The notes below the pieces were generated by a model. It saw only the letters and a program-made list of their open reading frames with translations. It did not search any database and was not told the origin of the DNA. A program made the position numbers and the translations under genes. DNA of 64,000 nt from Oscillospiraceae bacterium. Its GTDB lineage: Bacteria; Bacillota; Clostridia; Oscillospirales; CAG-272. This document shows positions 17,181-26,048 of the stretch, piece after piece. Within the stretch, counting starts at the first letter, position 1, and every line of letters starts with the position of its first letter. The stretch spans positions 62,001 through 126,000 of the forward strand of contig SVTR01000002.1 in assembly GCA_015063685.1 (NCBI GenBank). Direction: 5' to 3'.

Positions 17181-19052
17181 ATGTCAGAAGTTTTTCAGAA
17201 AAAGGGCGATATTTCGGTTGAGACCGCCCACATTTTCCCCATCATCAAAAAATGGCTGTACTCTGAGAAGGATATTTTCCTCCGGGAGCTCGTATCCAAC
17301 GCCCAGGACGCCATCACCAAGCATAAGCGGCTGGTATCCCTCGGTCAGATTGAGGACGACGAAACAGCCTACCGCATCACAGTCACCTTGGACAAGTCCG
17401 CCAAAACCCTGACCGTTTCCGACAACGGTATCGGCATGACCGAGGAGGAGGTTGCCCGCTACCTGGGCAACATCGCCTTGTCTGGTGCTTTGGAATTCAT
17501 CCAGAAATACGAGGGCGACAATCCTGAGGACAACAAAAACGGCATCATCGGTCACTTTGGCCTGGGCTTCTACTCCGCCTTCATGGTGGCCGATACGGTA
17601 GAGGTCATCACCCGCTCCCACACAGGAGGCGAGACCGTCCGTTGGGTCTGCTCCGCCGAGGGCTCCTACGCCTTCACCGAGGCGCCTTACAGCCTCCACA
17701 GAGGAACCGACATCATCCTGCACGTCACCGAGGAGGAGTCTGCCTATCTCGAAGGCTACAAGATCACGGATATGTTGGACAGATACTGCTCCTTCATGCC
17801 CACCGAGATCTATTTTGTGGATGAGACCGCCGATACCTCCGACACCGAGGACAAGGAGCCCGAAGCTCCCCAGCCCATCAACGACACCGTTCCCCTGTGG
17901 CAAAAGGCTTCTTCGGAATGCACTCCCGAGGAGTATAAGGAATTTTACCGCAAGGTGTTCCGCGACTACCGCGAGCCCCTGTTCTGGATCCACATCAACG
18001 CAGACTATCCTTTGAACTTCAAGGGTATTCTGTATTTCCCCCGACTCAACAATCAGTACGAATCCATGGAAGGACAGGTCAAGCTTTACTACAACCAGGT
18101 CTTCGTGGCTGACAACATCAAGGAGGTCATTCCCGAGTATCTGCTCATGCTGAGAGGCGTTTTGGACTGCCCTCAGCTTCCTCTGAACGTGTCTCGCTCT
18201 TATCTGCAAAACAACACCTACGTCAGTAAGGTAGCCGCCCATATCGTCAAAAAGGTGGCCGACAAGCTCAACTCCCTCTGCGAAAACGAGCGCGAGACCT
18301 ATGAGGGCGTGTGGGACAGCATCCGTCCCTTTGTGGAGTACGCCTGCATGCGCGAACGCAAATTCTACGACCGAGCCAAGGACGCCATTCTTTTGCATCT
18401 CACCGACGGCACCTATGTAACCCTGCCCCAATATCTTGAAGCCGCCAAGGAAAAGCATGAAAACACCGTCTATTACACCACCGACAAGGAGCTCCAGGCG
18501 CGCTATATCGCCCTTTTTGAAAGTCAAGGAATCTCTGTTGCCGTCATGGAGCAGCTCATTGACACCCAGTTTGTGCAAATGCTGGAAAGCTACGACAGCT
18601 CGGTCAAGTATCTCCGCATCGACGCTGACGTCGCAGCCGCGCTTACCGAGGAAAACGGAGATACCACCGACAACGAAGCCCTCACCGCCCTGTTCCGCAA
18701 GGTCAGCGGCAAGGAGGATCTGGAGGTTAAATATCAGACACTCAAGGACACATCCCTGCCCGCCATGCTTACCGTATCCGAGGAATCCCGCCGCATGGAG
18801 GAAATGATGCGGATGTACGCTATGCAGGCCGGTGGAGAGGTGCCGAGCCTTCCCGTATCCTACTCCCTGCTGGTCAACCATGGATCTCCTCTTGTCAGCC
18901 GTCTATCGGCGCTGACCGCGGAGGATGGGGCGAAGGCCGAGATCATCGCGGGCATGATCTACCGTCTCTCTGTTTTGGCGCAGCGCAAGCTCACAGCGGA
19001 GGAGCTGAACACCTTCCTTACCGAGAGCTTTAACCTGCTATCCCTGCTGTAA
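17181..19052 (+). CDS. htpG: HtpG molecular chaperone (Hsp90)
   Basis: 623 residues, normal for bacterial Hsp90, a cytoplasmic ATP-dependent dimeric chaperone. The GHKL ATPase motifs are present: FLRELVSNAQDA (Asn/Asp), SDNGIGMT, GHFGLGFYSAFMVA, and the arginine-containing LPLNVSRSYLQ of the middle domain. An acidic linker rich in Asp, Glu and Thr (about residues 215-240) joins the N and middle domains. An ACGGAG lies before the ATG. First gene of a likely operon with the two genes that follow at 6 and 18 bases. Confidence 0.95.
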   Translation: MSEVFQKKGDISVETAHIFPIIKKWLYSEKDIFLRELVSNAQDAITKHKRLVSLGQIEDDETAYRITVTLDKSAKTLTVSDNGIGMTEEEVARYLGNIALSGALEFIQKYEGDNPEDNKNGIIGHFGLGFYSAFMVADTVEVITRSHTGGETVRWVCSAEGSYAFTEAPYSLHRGTDIILHVTEEESAYLEGYKITDMLDRYCSFMPTEIYFVDETADTSDTEDKEPEAPQPINDTVPLWQKASSECTPEEYKEFYRKVFRDYREPLFWIHINADYPLNFKGILYFPRLNNQYESMEGQVKLYYNQVFVADNIKEVIPEYLLMLRGVLDCPQLPLNVSRSYLQNNTYVSKVAAHIVKKVADKLNSLCENERETYEGVWDSIRPFVEYACMRERKFYDRAKDAILLHLTDGTYVTLPQYLEAAKEKHENTVYYTTDKELQARYIALFESQGISVAVMEQLIDTQFVQMLESYDSSVKYLRIDADVAAALTEENGDTTDNEALTALFRKVSGKEDLEVKYQTLKDTSLPAMLTVSEESRRMEEMMRMYAMQAGGEVPSLPVSYSLLVNHGSPLVSRLSALTAEDGAKAEIIAGMIYRLSVLAQRKLTAEELNTFLTESFNLLSLL

Positions 19053-19058
19053 TCTGCC

Positions 19059-20093
19059 ATGAGTTATCTCAACACAGACGTTCCCGAGCTCAAGGGCTAC
19101 GATACGGGCACCGTCCTCAGCAATCTGGAGACGTTGGAAATCCGTATGGAGCATCTCTGTGAGGCTACCGTCGCCGAGCTTTTCGAGCTTTCAGACGCCA
19201 TCCTACAGGACGCGGGGGGAGATCCCGACACCGTTTTCAGTATTCTGCTGTCTCTGCGGGGACAACCGGACAGAGACACCGCCTCCCCGCTGAAGTCTCG
19301 CCATCTTTTGTGGGAAAACGTTCCCATATTGGAAGGGATAAACCGCCACCTCGGACTCTATGAACGATTAACTCTATATCAGCTCATAACCGAGAAAATG
19401 CCGCGTCTCCCCATTCTGACACATCGAGACGATACCCTACTGCCGGCCGCCGCCAAAGGCAGGATCGCTTATATGACCGGCTCTTTCGTGGATAAAGCCT
19501 ACATTCGATTCGCCGAAGAGCTCCCCCATTGCCGCGCCGCAGGCTTTCACAGCTTCATTGATGCCTGTGAGGAGGTGTGGGGTGGGTTGTGCGAATACTG
19601 TATTCTTCCTCTGGAAAATTCGGTGGAGGGCAAGCTCCCCGGCTTTGCTAAGCTGATGGTCAAATACAGACTCCATATCATCGCGGTGTGCGACGTAACG
19701 GGTACAGGCGGACGCGGCGAGGAAACCACCCGCTTTGCCCTGCTTCGTTTGGCCGACGAGGATCGTGCAGCCGAGATTTCTCCCTTGGCCACCCGTGACC
19801 ACCCCGTGACTCATATAGAATTACTGCATACAACAGCCAGCCCCGGTTTCAGCGAGATCGTCGCCGCGGCTGAATTCTGCGGGCTCTCCCTTGCTCGTGC
19901 CGACACACTCCCCGCAGAAGAGCTCTACCCCCTTCTGTCAGGCAACAGCTTCAGCGCGGACAAAGAACCTGTAGCCCCCCTCATATCCACCGTTTGGGAA
20001 ACTGAAAAATCTGCGCTCTCTGCTTTTTTATGCTATCTCTCCCTTGAAGCATCCGACGACCCCATTTTGGGGCTCTATCCACACTTATCATGA
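19059..20093 (+). CDS. divergent prephenate-dehydratase-like protein with ACT-like C-terminus
   Basis: 344 residues. About residues 133-240 read like a prephenate dehydratase (PDT) domain: GRIAYMTGSFVDKAYIRF at the position of the usual GPxGTFS motif, CEYCILPLENSVEG (PDT hallmark PIENSxEG), KYRLHIIAVCDV, and TTRF, matching the catalytic Thr-Arg-Phe motif. About residues 255-300 (HIELLHTTASPGFSE...GLSLARADTLP) resemble an ACT domain. The N-terminal 130 residues, mostly helical, I do not recognise. The glycine-rich loop is altered, so dehydratase activity is uncertain. It begins 6 bases after htpG with no clear ribosome binding site, suggesting coupling. Confidence 0.65.
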   Translation: MSYLNTDVPELKGYDTGTVLSNLETLEIRMEHLCEATVAELFELSDAILQDAGGDPDTVFSILLSLRGQPDRDTASPLKSRHLLWENVPILEGINRHLGLYERLTLYQLITEKMPRLPILTHRDDTLLPAAAKGRIAYMTGSFVDKAYIRFAEELPHCRAAGFHSFIDACEEVWGGLCEYCILPLENSVEGKLPGFAKLMVKYRLHIIAVCDVTGTGGRGEETTRFALLRLADEDRAAEISPLATRDHPVTHIELLHTTASPGFSEIVAAAEFCGLSLARADTLPAEELYPLLSGNSFSADKEPVAPLISTVWETEKSALSAFLCYLSLEASDDPILGLYPHLS

Positions 20094-20111
20094 GAAAGGA
20101 CAAATTACTTT

Positions 20112-20366
20112 ATGGAACATTTTTCTTACAATCCCCAGGGCGTTTGCTCCCGAAAATTTGATTTTGAGATTGAGGACGGTGTCATCCGCAAGGTAACCTT
20201 CACCGGAGGTTGCTCCGGCAACACCCAGGGCGTCGCTTCCCTGCTCGTCGGCATGACCGTTGACGAGGCGATCACTCGTCTGGAAGGCATTCATTGCGGT
20301 CCTCGCCCCACCTCCTGCCCCGACCAGGTAGCCAAAGCGCTGAAGGCATACAAGGCCGGCGCGTAA
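20112..20366 (+). CDS. TSCPD domain protein (TIGR03905 four-cysteine family)
   Basis: 84 residues, the usual size. The four conserved cysteines are present: GVCSRKF, GGCSGN, HCGPRPTSCPD. This TSCPD domain also forms the C-terminus of some ribonucleotide reductases and is thought to bind metal; the stand-alone protein has no proven function. Last gene of the htpG operon, 18 bases after the PDT-like gene, followed at once by a terminator. Confidence 0.9.
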   Translation: MEHFSYNPQGVCSRKFDFEIEDGVIRKVTFTGGCSGNTQGVASLLVGMTVDEAITRLEGIHCGPRPTSCPDQVAKALKAYKAGA

Positions 20367-20380
20367 AATTGCAAAACAAA

Positions 20381-20407
20381 AACGCCGTTTGCAAACGGCG
20401 TTTTTTT
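20381..20407. terminator. bidirectional terminator
   Basis: Hairpin AACGCCGTTT-GC-AAACGGCGTT with T-runs on both strands, between the convergent TSCPD gene and the uronate-isomerase-like gene. Confidence 0.9.
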
Positions 20408-20417
20408 GTGCCAATAT

Positions 20418-21617
20418 TCATGTCAGAATTTTTTCGAGCAGGGCTTTTTGCTCATCAACCCGATCAGTTCCCCATCCGGACATCCCCAAACAGGTCACAC
20501 AGCGGCATAAAACCTGAGCCGATTGCATCACCATGGGAAAATCAATCGCCCCTCTCAAGGGCATATAGATCCCGCCCAGTCTTCCAAGAGGCATGCGTGC
20601 GGCCATATCCTCCAGCTTACGAGACAAAGCGCCATAGGATGTCTGTGTTTCCAGAGGCAAGTACGGTATAACACCGCAGGACAACGCCACGTCTCCCTCT
20701 GACGTAACCACCCACGTCTCAGGTAGGCATCCGCATCCTCGTAAATAATCGCAGATCGGTGCTATCAAGTGGGATGAAAGGCCTGTCATCATCAATCTCC
20801 AACCACGGCGAACACATTCTCCCCCAAAAAGGCGCAAGCTTTGCCACACGATCAGCGCGCGCTCATCCTCGGTCAGCGTCTCTCCATGCTGAAGCTTTAT
20901 GACCGCCCGGGCAGGTGTATAGGGATTGGGACGCAGGAAGATTGTACAGTTCGAAAGATCCACCGCAACGCCGCGGCATCCTCTTGCCCGACAATCATTG
21001 AGAAGCCCGATCAGCCGTTGGCTCATGTCCGTAGCCGCAGTCTCCTGATTCAGGGAAGGAAGCAAGGAGGAGGACCACAGGGCACCCGTCAGATCGGTCA
21101 AAGTAAGCCAGACCTCGGTGTTTTCGGGGATCACGCGATTCGGCGCCAAGCTCATCAGCTCCTCCGGGGTCAAGAGGACGGTCATATGCCCCAGACCCAT
21201 GGAGTATGCGAGATCTCTCAAGGTCAAGTTTTTTTTAAAAAGAACCTCGGCCACCTTGCGCCATATCTCCGGCAGGGACTTATCATCGGGAAACACCTCA
21301 ATACCAAAGCCTCGTATCAGCAGCTCTCCCAGGGCAAAGCTATAGGGATGCCCTGCCCAAAGGGGCAACACACGGCACAAGGCCCCGGTCTTGTCATAGT
21401 CGGAGGCGCCGCCCGTAATATAGGCCTCCTCCACACCTGACATCCGCATCATGCGGTTGATGCCCTCGTGGTTCCCGATGCCCAACACCTCGCACAGATT
21501 GGAGAGCGGGCGAGCGTCTAAAAAATCCCGTCCGAGCGCTATACAGCGCAGATTTTTCATTTGGACAGCCGACCGCATCGGAACTGTTTTCTGTGTAGCG
21601 GCGTTAACCTTTTCCAT
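20418..21617 (-). CDS. uronate isomerase (UxaC) homologue lacking catalytic motifs
   Basis: 399 residues against about 470 for UxaC. Similarity runs along the chain: NRMMRMSGVEEAYITGGASDYDK resembles UxaC WRAMRxNGVxExxITGDASDxEK; HPYSFALGELLIRGFGI resembles NPLYHWTHLELRRxFGI; then LTLRDLA, a RARGCRG stretch, and LGRLGGIYMPLRGAIDF against the UxaC LSRFVGMLTDSRSFLSY. The N-terminal metal site DYHCH is missing, as are the TDSRSF aspartate/arginine and the following His-Glu-Tyr-Phe segment. It therefore looks like a pseudoenzyme of the amidohydrolase fold. GGAGG stands 7 bases before this ATG; a GTG one codon earlier is possible. It begins 18 bases after the surface-protein gene. Confidence 0.7.
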   Translation of the reverse strand: MEKVNAATQKTVPMRSAVQMKNLRCIALGRDFLDARPLSNLCEVLGIGNHEGINRMMRMSGVEEAYITGGASDYDKTGALCRVLPLWAGHPYSFALGELLIRGFGIEVFPDDKSLPEIWRKVAEVLFKKNLTLRDLAYSMGLGHMTVLLTPEELMSLAPNRVIPENTEVWLTLTDLTGALWSSSLLPSLNQETAATDMSQRLIGLLNDCRARGCRGVAVDLSNCTIFLRPNPYTPARAVIKLQHGETLTEDERALIVWQSLRLFGGECVRRGWRLMMTGLSSHLIAPICDYLRGCGCLPETWVVTSEGDVALSCGVIPYLPLETQTSYGALSRKLEDMAARMPLGRLGGIYMPLRGAIDFPMVMQSAQVLCRCVTCLGMSGWGTDRVDEQKALLEKILT

Positions 21618-21635
21618 CACTCGCCCTCCTTTCGG

Positions 21636-23594
21636 TCAATCTTCTTTTTTCTTTTTCAGCAACATTGCCATAAGTCCGGATGCCGCCAGCAGGGAAACCG
21701 GCATGGAGACACTCACCAGGTTACAACGAATATACTTATCATCGTCATCGTCCTTATCGTCATCCTTCTCCGTTTCTTCATCATAGGAGGGCTTCACGGT
21801 GGGCTTTTGGGTTTCGACCTCGGTCACCTTGCCTTCGGTATCCGTTTCCGGAGTGTCAGTAGTATCTTCCTTTGTCACCGCATCTGTAGCAGGCTCAACA
21901 ACAGTTTCTGCCTCGGGCTCGGTGGGTGCTTCCATAGGAGCCTCGGTGGGTGCTTCGGTAGGAATCTCGACAGGAGGCATAGTTTCGACCTCAGGGGGCA
22001 TAGTTTCAGCTTCGGGAGGCATGGTTTCAGCCTCGGGAGGCATAGTTTCAGCCTCAGGAAGCATGGTTTCAGCTTCGGGAGGCATGGTTTCAGCCTCGGG
22101 GGGCATGGTTTCAGCTTCGGGAGGCATGGTTTCAGCCTCGGGGGGCATGGTTTCGACCACAGGAGGAGGCACAAGGGGACCTTCTTCCTTGATGACACCG
22201 AGATCGGTCAAATAGTTTTCACCATACACCTGCGCCTCTTCGATAGAGCGGAAGATGCCCGCATAATGGAAGAAGAAGAAATCAACCTCGGGATCAATGG
22301 GATCGTTGACGTAGAAGTAGGAATAGTCGAAACGGAGACCGTTGATGCGGCCATTCCAGCCTTCCTCAAAATCCTCTTGGCTCAGTAGATCCTTCAAGTC
22401 GACAAACATCAGATAGTATTCCTCGTCGTCGCCGAAATACAAGCAGTTTTCATCATATAGAGAATATTGGACGAGATGTACACCGTCGGGATATACGTTG
22501 TCGCCTGCGAAGTAACGAAGATAACCGGAGTCAAATATCAGGTAGGGATCTTCCACCAGAATGGAAATAACAGGGAAATCAGAAGCATCGAACGAGTACC
22601 TGTTGCTGATAGACCACTGATGGAAACCGGCCCCGCCGGCAATGGTGGGCTGGATCTTAAAGGCGCCATTATCCTGAGGAGTCAGGGTCACATGCTGGGC
22701 GTTGATCTCACCCGACCAAGATGTCTTGTTTGCATCGTAAAGCAGGCAAGGCTGATTGACAGGAATGGTATCGGGATCAGCAATATCGGCAATTTTCAGG
22801 ACGTTCACTTCGGGCTCCTTGAAATCAAAGCCTACAGGCGTGGTGGCATCATAGGCAGATGTGCCAAACTTCAGCATGGTAGCCTCGATATTACTTCCAG
22901 CAACGCTTGAATATAAGGTAACACCAATATAAAACTCACCTGTGGAATTTATTTGGTTGAGATGCTTTGTAATCTCCTCAGAACCTGCTACAGGGACACC
23001 GCAAAGGGAAATGATATAATTTCCTTTCTCATATTTGATCTCAAAAGTATAGATTTGCTTACCGTTCAGGTCAGTTCTGGGGGTAACCGCAGTAATCCCC
23101 AAATTTTGGAATGAGCCTTGTCCTGAGCTGCTTGAGTTGATGCTCTGAGCTGTAATTCCCGGCCTTGTCCAGCTTCTACGGCATAAGCTCAACCACCCTT
23201 GACCGTAGTCCAGCATATTGCCGGGAGCAATGCCCTGGCTATCCCAAATATGGAAGGAAATCCAATGGTCGTGCAAATCATCCACGCCGCCATAAGCATA
23301 ATCATCAACACGGAGCTCCATATATACGCCATCCTTGATAGAGACGGTTTCCTTAGACTGGATAGTTCCGAATGGGTAAGTATCGCTGTAATCCGCGGAG
23401 ATCATGTGGAAGCCTTCGCCGGTGTACTCATAACCGGGAGCGGGCTTATACGAATCAGGTTTACCGTAGTCTCCGGCGTGGCGATAAGTGGTCCAGTCGC
23501 CTTCCACATCAACCGCCAGAACAGACATACTGCTCATCGGAAGCAACGACATACACAGGATGACTGCAAGTAAAAGCACTATTGTTTTTTTCAT
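21636..23594 (-). CDS. secreted surface protein with PPEAETM repeats, paralogue 1
   Basis: 652 residues. Signal peptide (MKKTIVLLLAVILCM...SVLA), then two beta-rich regions shared with the neighbours: about residues 30-255 (DWTTYRHAGDY...YKPAPGYEYTGEGFHMISADY) and 270-480 (VSILVEDP, RFDYSYFYVNDPIDPEVDFFF), resembling carbohydrate-binding beta-sandwiches but not assigned. A linker of seven-residue PPEAETM repeats follows, then a Pro/Glu/Thr and Asp/Lys-rich stretch, and a C-terminal membrane helix ending in KKKKED. No LPXTG motif is seen. AAAGGAGG-like spacing is absent but a consensus promoter lies at 23668-23696. Confidence 0.8.
   Translation of the reverse strand: MKKTIVLLLAVILCMSLLPMSSMSVLAVDVEGDWTTYRHAGDYGKPDSYKPAPGYEYTGEGFHMISADYSDTYPFGTIQSKETVSIKDGVYMELRVDDYAYGGVDDLHDHWISFHIWDSQGIAPGNMLDYGQGWLSLCRRSWTRPGITAQSINSSSSGQGSFQNLGITAVTPRTDLNGKQIYTFEIKYEKGNYIISLCGVPVAGSEEITKHLNQINSTGEFYIGVTLYSSVAGSNIEATMLKFGTSAYDATTPVGFDFKEPEVNVLKIADIADPDTIPVNQPCLLYDANKTSWSGEINAQHVTLTPQDNGAFKIQPTIAGGAGFHQWSISNRYSFDASDFPVISILVEDPYLIFDSGYLRYFAGDNVYPDGVHLVQYSLYDENCLYFGDDEEYYLMFVDLKDLLSQEDFEEGWNGRINGLRFDYSYFYVNDPIDPEVDFFFFHYAGIFRSIEEAQVYGENYLTDLGVIKEEGPLVPPPVVETMPPEAETMPPEAETMPPEAETMPPEAETMLPEAETMPPEAETMPPEAETMPPEVETMPPVEIPTEAPTEAPMEAPTEPEAETVVEPATDAVTKEDTTDTPETDTEGKVTEVETQKPTVKPSYDEETEKDDDKDDDDDKYIRCNLVSVSMPVSLLAASGLMAMLLKKKKED
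21973..22158. repeat. 21-bp tandem coding repeat (PPEAETM)
   Basis: About nine copies of a 21-bp unit encoding P-P-E-A-E-T-M in the linker of the surface protein. Small variants (LPEAETM, PPEVETM) are at single positions, so copy number is likely to vary by slippage. Confidence 0.85.
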
Positions 23595-23667
23595 CTTGAC
23601 ACCTCTATGATCGTCATTTTTAACTGTCTGATTGGATCCAAAGCAACAAACATTACCAATCGATTAT

Positions 23668-23696
23668 ATTATAGCACATGCCATTGTGATTGTCAA
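23668..23696 (-). promoter_or_regulatory. consensus promoter of surface protein paralogue 1
   Basis: TTGACA (23691-23696), 17-bp spacer and TATAAT (23668-23673) on the minus strand, with an extended TGC before the -10. A perfect sigma-A consensus. Confidence 0.8.
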
Positions 23697-23723
23697 GCGC
23701 AATCACCGGTTACCGTATCAAGC

Positions 23724-23754
23724 AAAAACACCCCCGACGCATCAGCGTCGGGGG
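23724..23754 (-). terminator. terminator of surface protein paralogue 2
   Basis: Minus-strand stem CCCCCGACG / CGTCGGGGG followed by GTTTTT, about 40 bases after the stop at 23792. Confidence 0.85.
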
Positions 23755-23791
23755 TAAAAAACGATGTTTTTAAGCTATGAACTGAACGAGA

Positions 23792-25615
23792 TTAGTCTCT
23801 CTTCTTCAGAACAACAGCAGCAGCAGCGGCAGCCATCAGAACTGCAACGGAGCCGATCACGGAAGCGCAACCGCCCTCAGTAGCAGCGTCGGTGCCAGCG
23901 GTAGTGCCGGCAGTGGTGCCAGCCTCAGCGCCGGTGCCGGCCTCAGCCTTGGTACCAGCCTCAGCCTTGGTACCAGCCTCAGCCTTAGTGTCAGCCTCAG
24001 CCTTAGTGCCAGCCTCAGCCTTGGTGCCATCCTCGGAAGGAGCAGCGGTAGCATCCTCAGCTACAGTTGCGTCCTCAGCTACGGTAGCATCCTCAGCTAC
24101 GGTTGCGTCCTCAGCAGCGGTGTCATCGCCGGGATCAACAACGGGACCGTCAGCGGTGGTCTCGTCCTCACCGGGATCAACAACGGGAGGATTAACAGGA
24201 TCGCCCTCAAGAACGCCAATGGTCTTCAGATAGTTCTCGGTGTAAACGGTAGCCTCCTCAACAGAACGGAAGATACCGGTGTAGTGATGGAAGAAATAGT
24301 CGGTCTCGGGATCAACGGGATCGTTGACATAGAGAGTGGAGTAGTCGAAACGAAGAGCATGGATACGACCGTTCCAGCCAGCCTCAAGAGCTGCCTCGTC
24401 CAGCAGAGCAGCGAAATCTACGAACATGAGGTAGTACTCCTCATTGTCGCCATAATACACAGCATCCTCATCGTATGCGGAGTAGTTGAGCATATAAGTA
24501 TCATTGGGAGCCATGTTCTGACCTGCGCAGTAGCGGAGGGTAGCGCTATCGAAGATCTGGTTGGGGTCTTCGACCAGAATAGCTACTACAGGGAAATCAG
24601 CAGCATCGAAAGAGTACTTTCTGCTGATGGACCACTGATAGAAGCTAGCCAGGTTAGCACCTGCAGGCTCAATCTTGAAGGAACCGTTACCCTGGGGGTT
24701 CACGGTCACGTGCTGGGTGCTGATCTTGCCGGACCAAGAGGTCTCGTTTGCATCGAAGAGCAGGCAGGGCTGGTTAGCGGGAATGGTGCTGGGATCAGCG
24801 ATATCAGCCATCTTCAAAATGTTCTCCTCAGCCTCCTTGGAGTCGGAACCGGTAGGAGTCTCGGCATCGCCAGCGGAAGTACCGAACTTCAGCATGGTAG
24901 CCTCGATGTTAGCATCCGGAACGCCGGAGTGGAAGGTAACACCAACGTAGAAGTCACCGTCAGCGTTCAGGCCGTTGAGGTGAGAGGTGATAGCAGCAGA
25001 ACCTGCTACAGCAACACCACAGATAGAAATGGTGTAGTTAGTGCCATCGTAGGCAACCTCGAAGGTGTAGATTTCCTTGCCGTTCTCATCCAGCTCGGGA
25101 GTGATGGTGACGTCACCATGGTGACCGGTCAGACCACCCTCGGTGGAGTTAAAGCTCTGAGCTGCACCGGCACCGCCCTCACCGGGGGTACGGTTAAGGC
25201 TCAGCCAACCCTGGCCGTAGTCACCGGAACCGGGAGCGATACCCTCTCTATCCCAGATGTGGAAAGAGATCCAGTGGTCGGCAGAATTGTCACCGCCATA
25301 GGGATACTGGTCAACACGGAGTTCCATGTAGACGCCGTCCTTGATGTTCACGGTGTCCTTGGACTGGATAGTACCGAAGGGAGTGGTACTGGTGTAGTCT
25401 GCGGAGATCATGTGGAAACCTTCGCTGGTGTACTCGAAGCCGGGAGCGGGCTTGTAAGCGGGCTCTTCGTCTTCATCGGGCTCTTCGTAGTCGGTTGCAG
25501 AACGGTAAGTGGTCCAATAACCCTCAACGTCAGCTGCAGACGCGGTGATTGCCATTACGGGGATCATGGAAACGATCATCATAGCGGCGATCAGAAGTGC
25601 AAGCACTTTTTTCAT
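23792..25615 (-). CDS. secreted surface protein, paralogue 2
   Basis: 607 residues. Signal peptide ending ASA (about residue 27), then the same two-region body as the neighbour at 21636: DWxTYR...YKPAPGFEYTSEGFHMISADY, PFGTIQSKDTV, SDHWISFHIWDREGIAPG, and VVAILVEDP...RFDYSTLYVNDPVDPETDYFFHHYTGIFRSVEEA. The linker is made of different short repeats, AEDATV (four) and TKAEAG/TKAEAD (about seven). The C-terminus is GGCASVIGSVAVL, a membrane helix and KKRD. AAAGGAGAG precedes the ATG. Its own promoter (25683-25711) and terminator (23724) make it monocistronic. Probably carbohydrate- or wall-associated; function unknown. Confidence 0.82.
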   Translation of the reverse strand: MKKVLALLIAAMMIVSMIPVMAITASAADVEGYWTTYRSATDYEEPDEDEEPAYKPAPGFEYTSEGFHMISADYTSTTPFGTIQSKDTVNIKDGVYMELRVDQYPYGGDNSADHWISFHIWDREGIAPGSGDYGQGWLSLNRTPGEGGAGAAQSFNSTEGGLTGHHGDVTITPELDENGKEIYTFEVAYDGTNYTISICGVAVAGSAAITSHLNGLNADGDFYVGVTFHSGVPDANIEATMLKFGTSAGDAETPTGSDSKEAEENILKMADIADPSTIPANQPCLLFDANETSWSGKISTQHVTVNPQGNGSFKIEPAGANLASFYQWSISRKYSFDAADFPVVAILVEDPNQIFDSATLRYCAGQNMAPNDTYMLNYSAYDEDAVYYGDNEEYYLMFVDFAALLDEAALEAGWNGRIHALRFDYSTLYVNDPVDPETDYFFHHYTGIFRSVEEATVYTENYLKTIGVLEGDPVNPPVVDPGEDETTADGPVVDPGDDTAAEDATVAEDATVAEDATVAEDATAAPSEDGTKAEAGTKAEADTKAEAGTKAEAGTKAEAGTGAEAGTTAGTTAGTDAATEGGCASVIGSVAVLMAAAAAAVVLKKRD

Positions 25616-25682
25616 AGTTTTTCTCTCCTTTCAAATTTGCGATAAAATCGCAGACCACCTTTTTGTGGTCATTCGTATCAGT

Positions 25683-25711
25683 ATTATAGCATATTTTCGC
25701 ACGATTGTAAA
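25683..25711 (-). promoter_or_regulatory. promoter of surface protein paralogue 2
   Basis: TTTACA (25706-25711), 17-bp spacer, TATAAT (25683-25688) with extended TGC. The rest of the 433-bp gap up to 26048 holds only AT-rich DNA and the terminator at 26005-26039. Confidence 0.75.
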
Positions 25712-26004
25712 CTGTCCATTTGCACAAACCTTCGGGCAAAAAATGTGCCATATTGACAAATTTCCCAAACCGGATTCCAATTGGCTATGGCAATCTCGGA
25801 GCATACAAACGGAAAGAGATCACTTATCATCCAAGCTCTCGGTCACAGTTTCGAATGCCGGCCTCACACGTCGTCCCGATCTCACTTCTCCACCATATCA
25901 TATGGCTATTCAGCCAATGTGGTGCCTGATCATGCCGTTTTTTCATTATCTTCTCTGAATTACACAATTTGTTTATTTTACTACTTATTGTTAATACGCC
26001 ATTC

Positions 26005-26039
26005 GAAAAGTGAGCCCCCACTCGATCCATGGGGGCTCA
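26005..26039 (-). terminator. terminator of surface protein paralogue 3
   Basis: Minus-strand stem TGAGCCCCCA / TGGGGGCTCA followed by CTTTTCG, 10 bases after the stop at 26049. Confidence 0.8.
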
Positions 26040-26048
26040 TAGTTAAAC

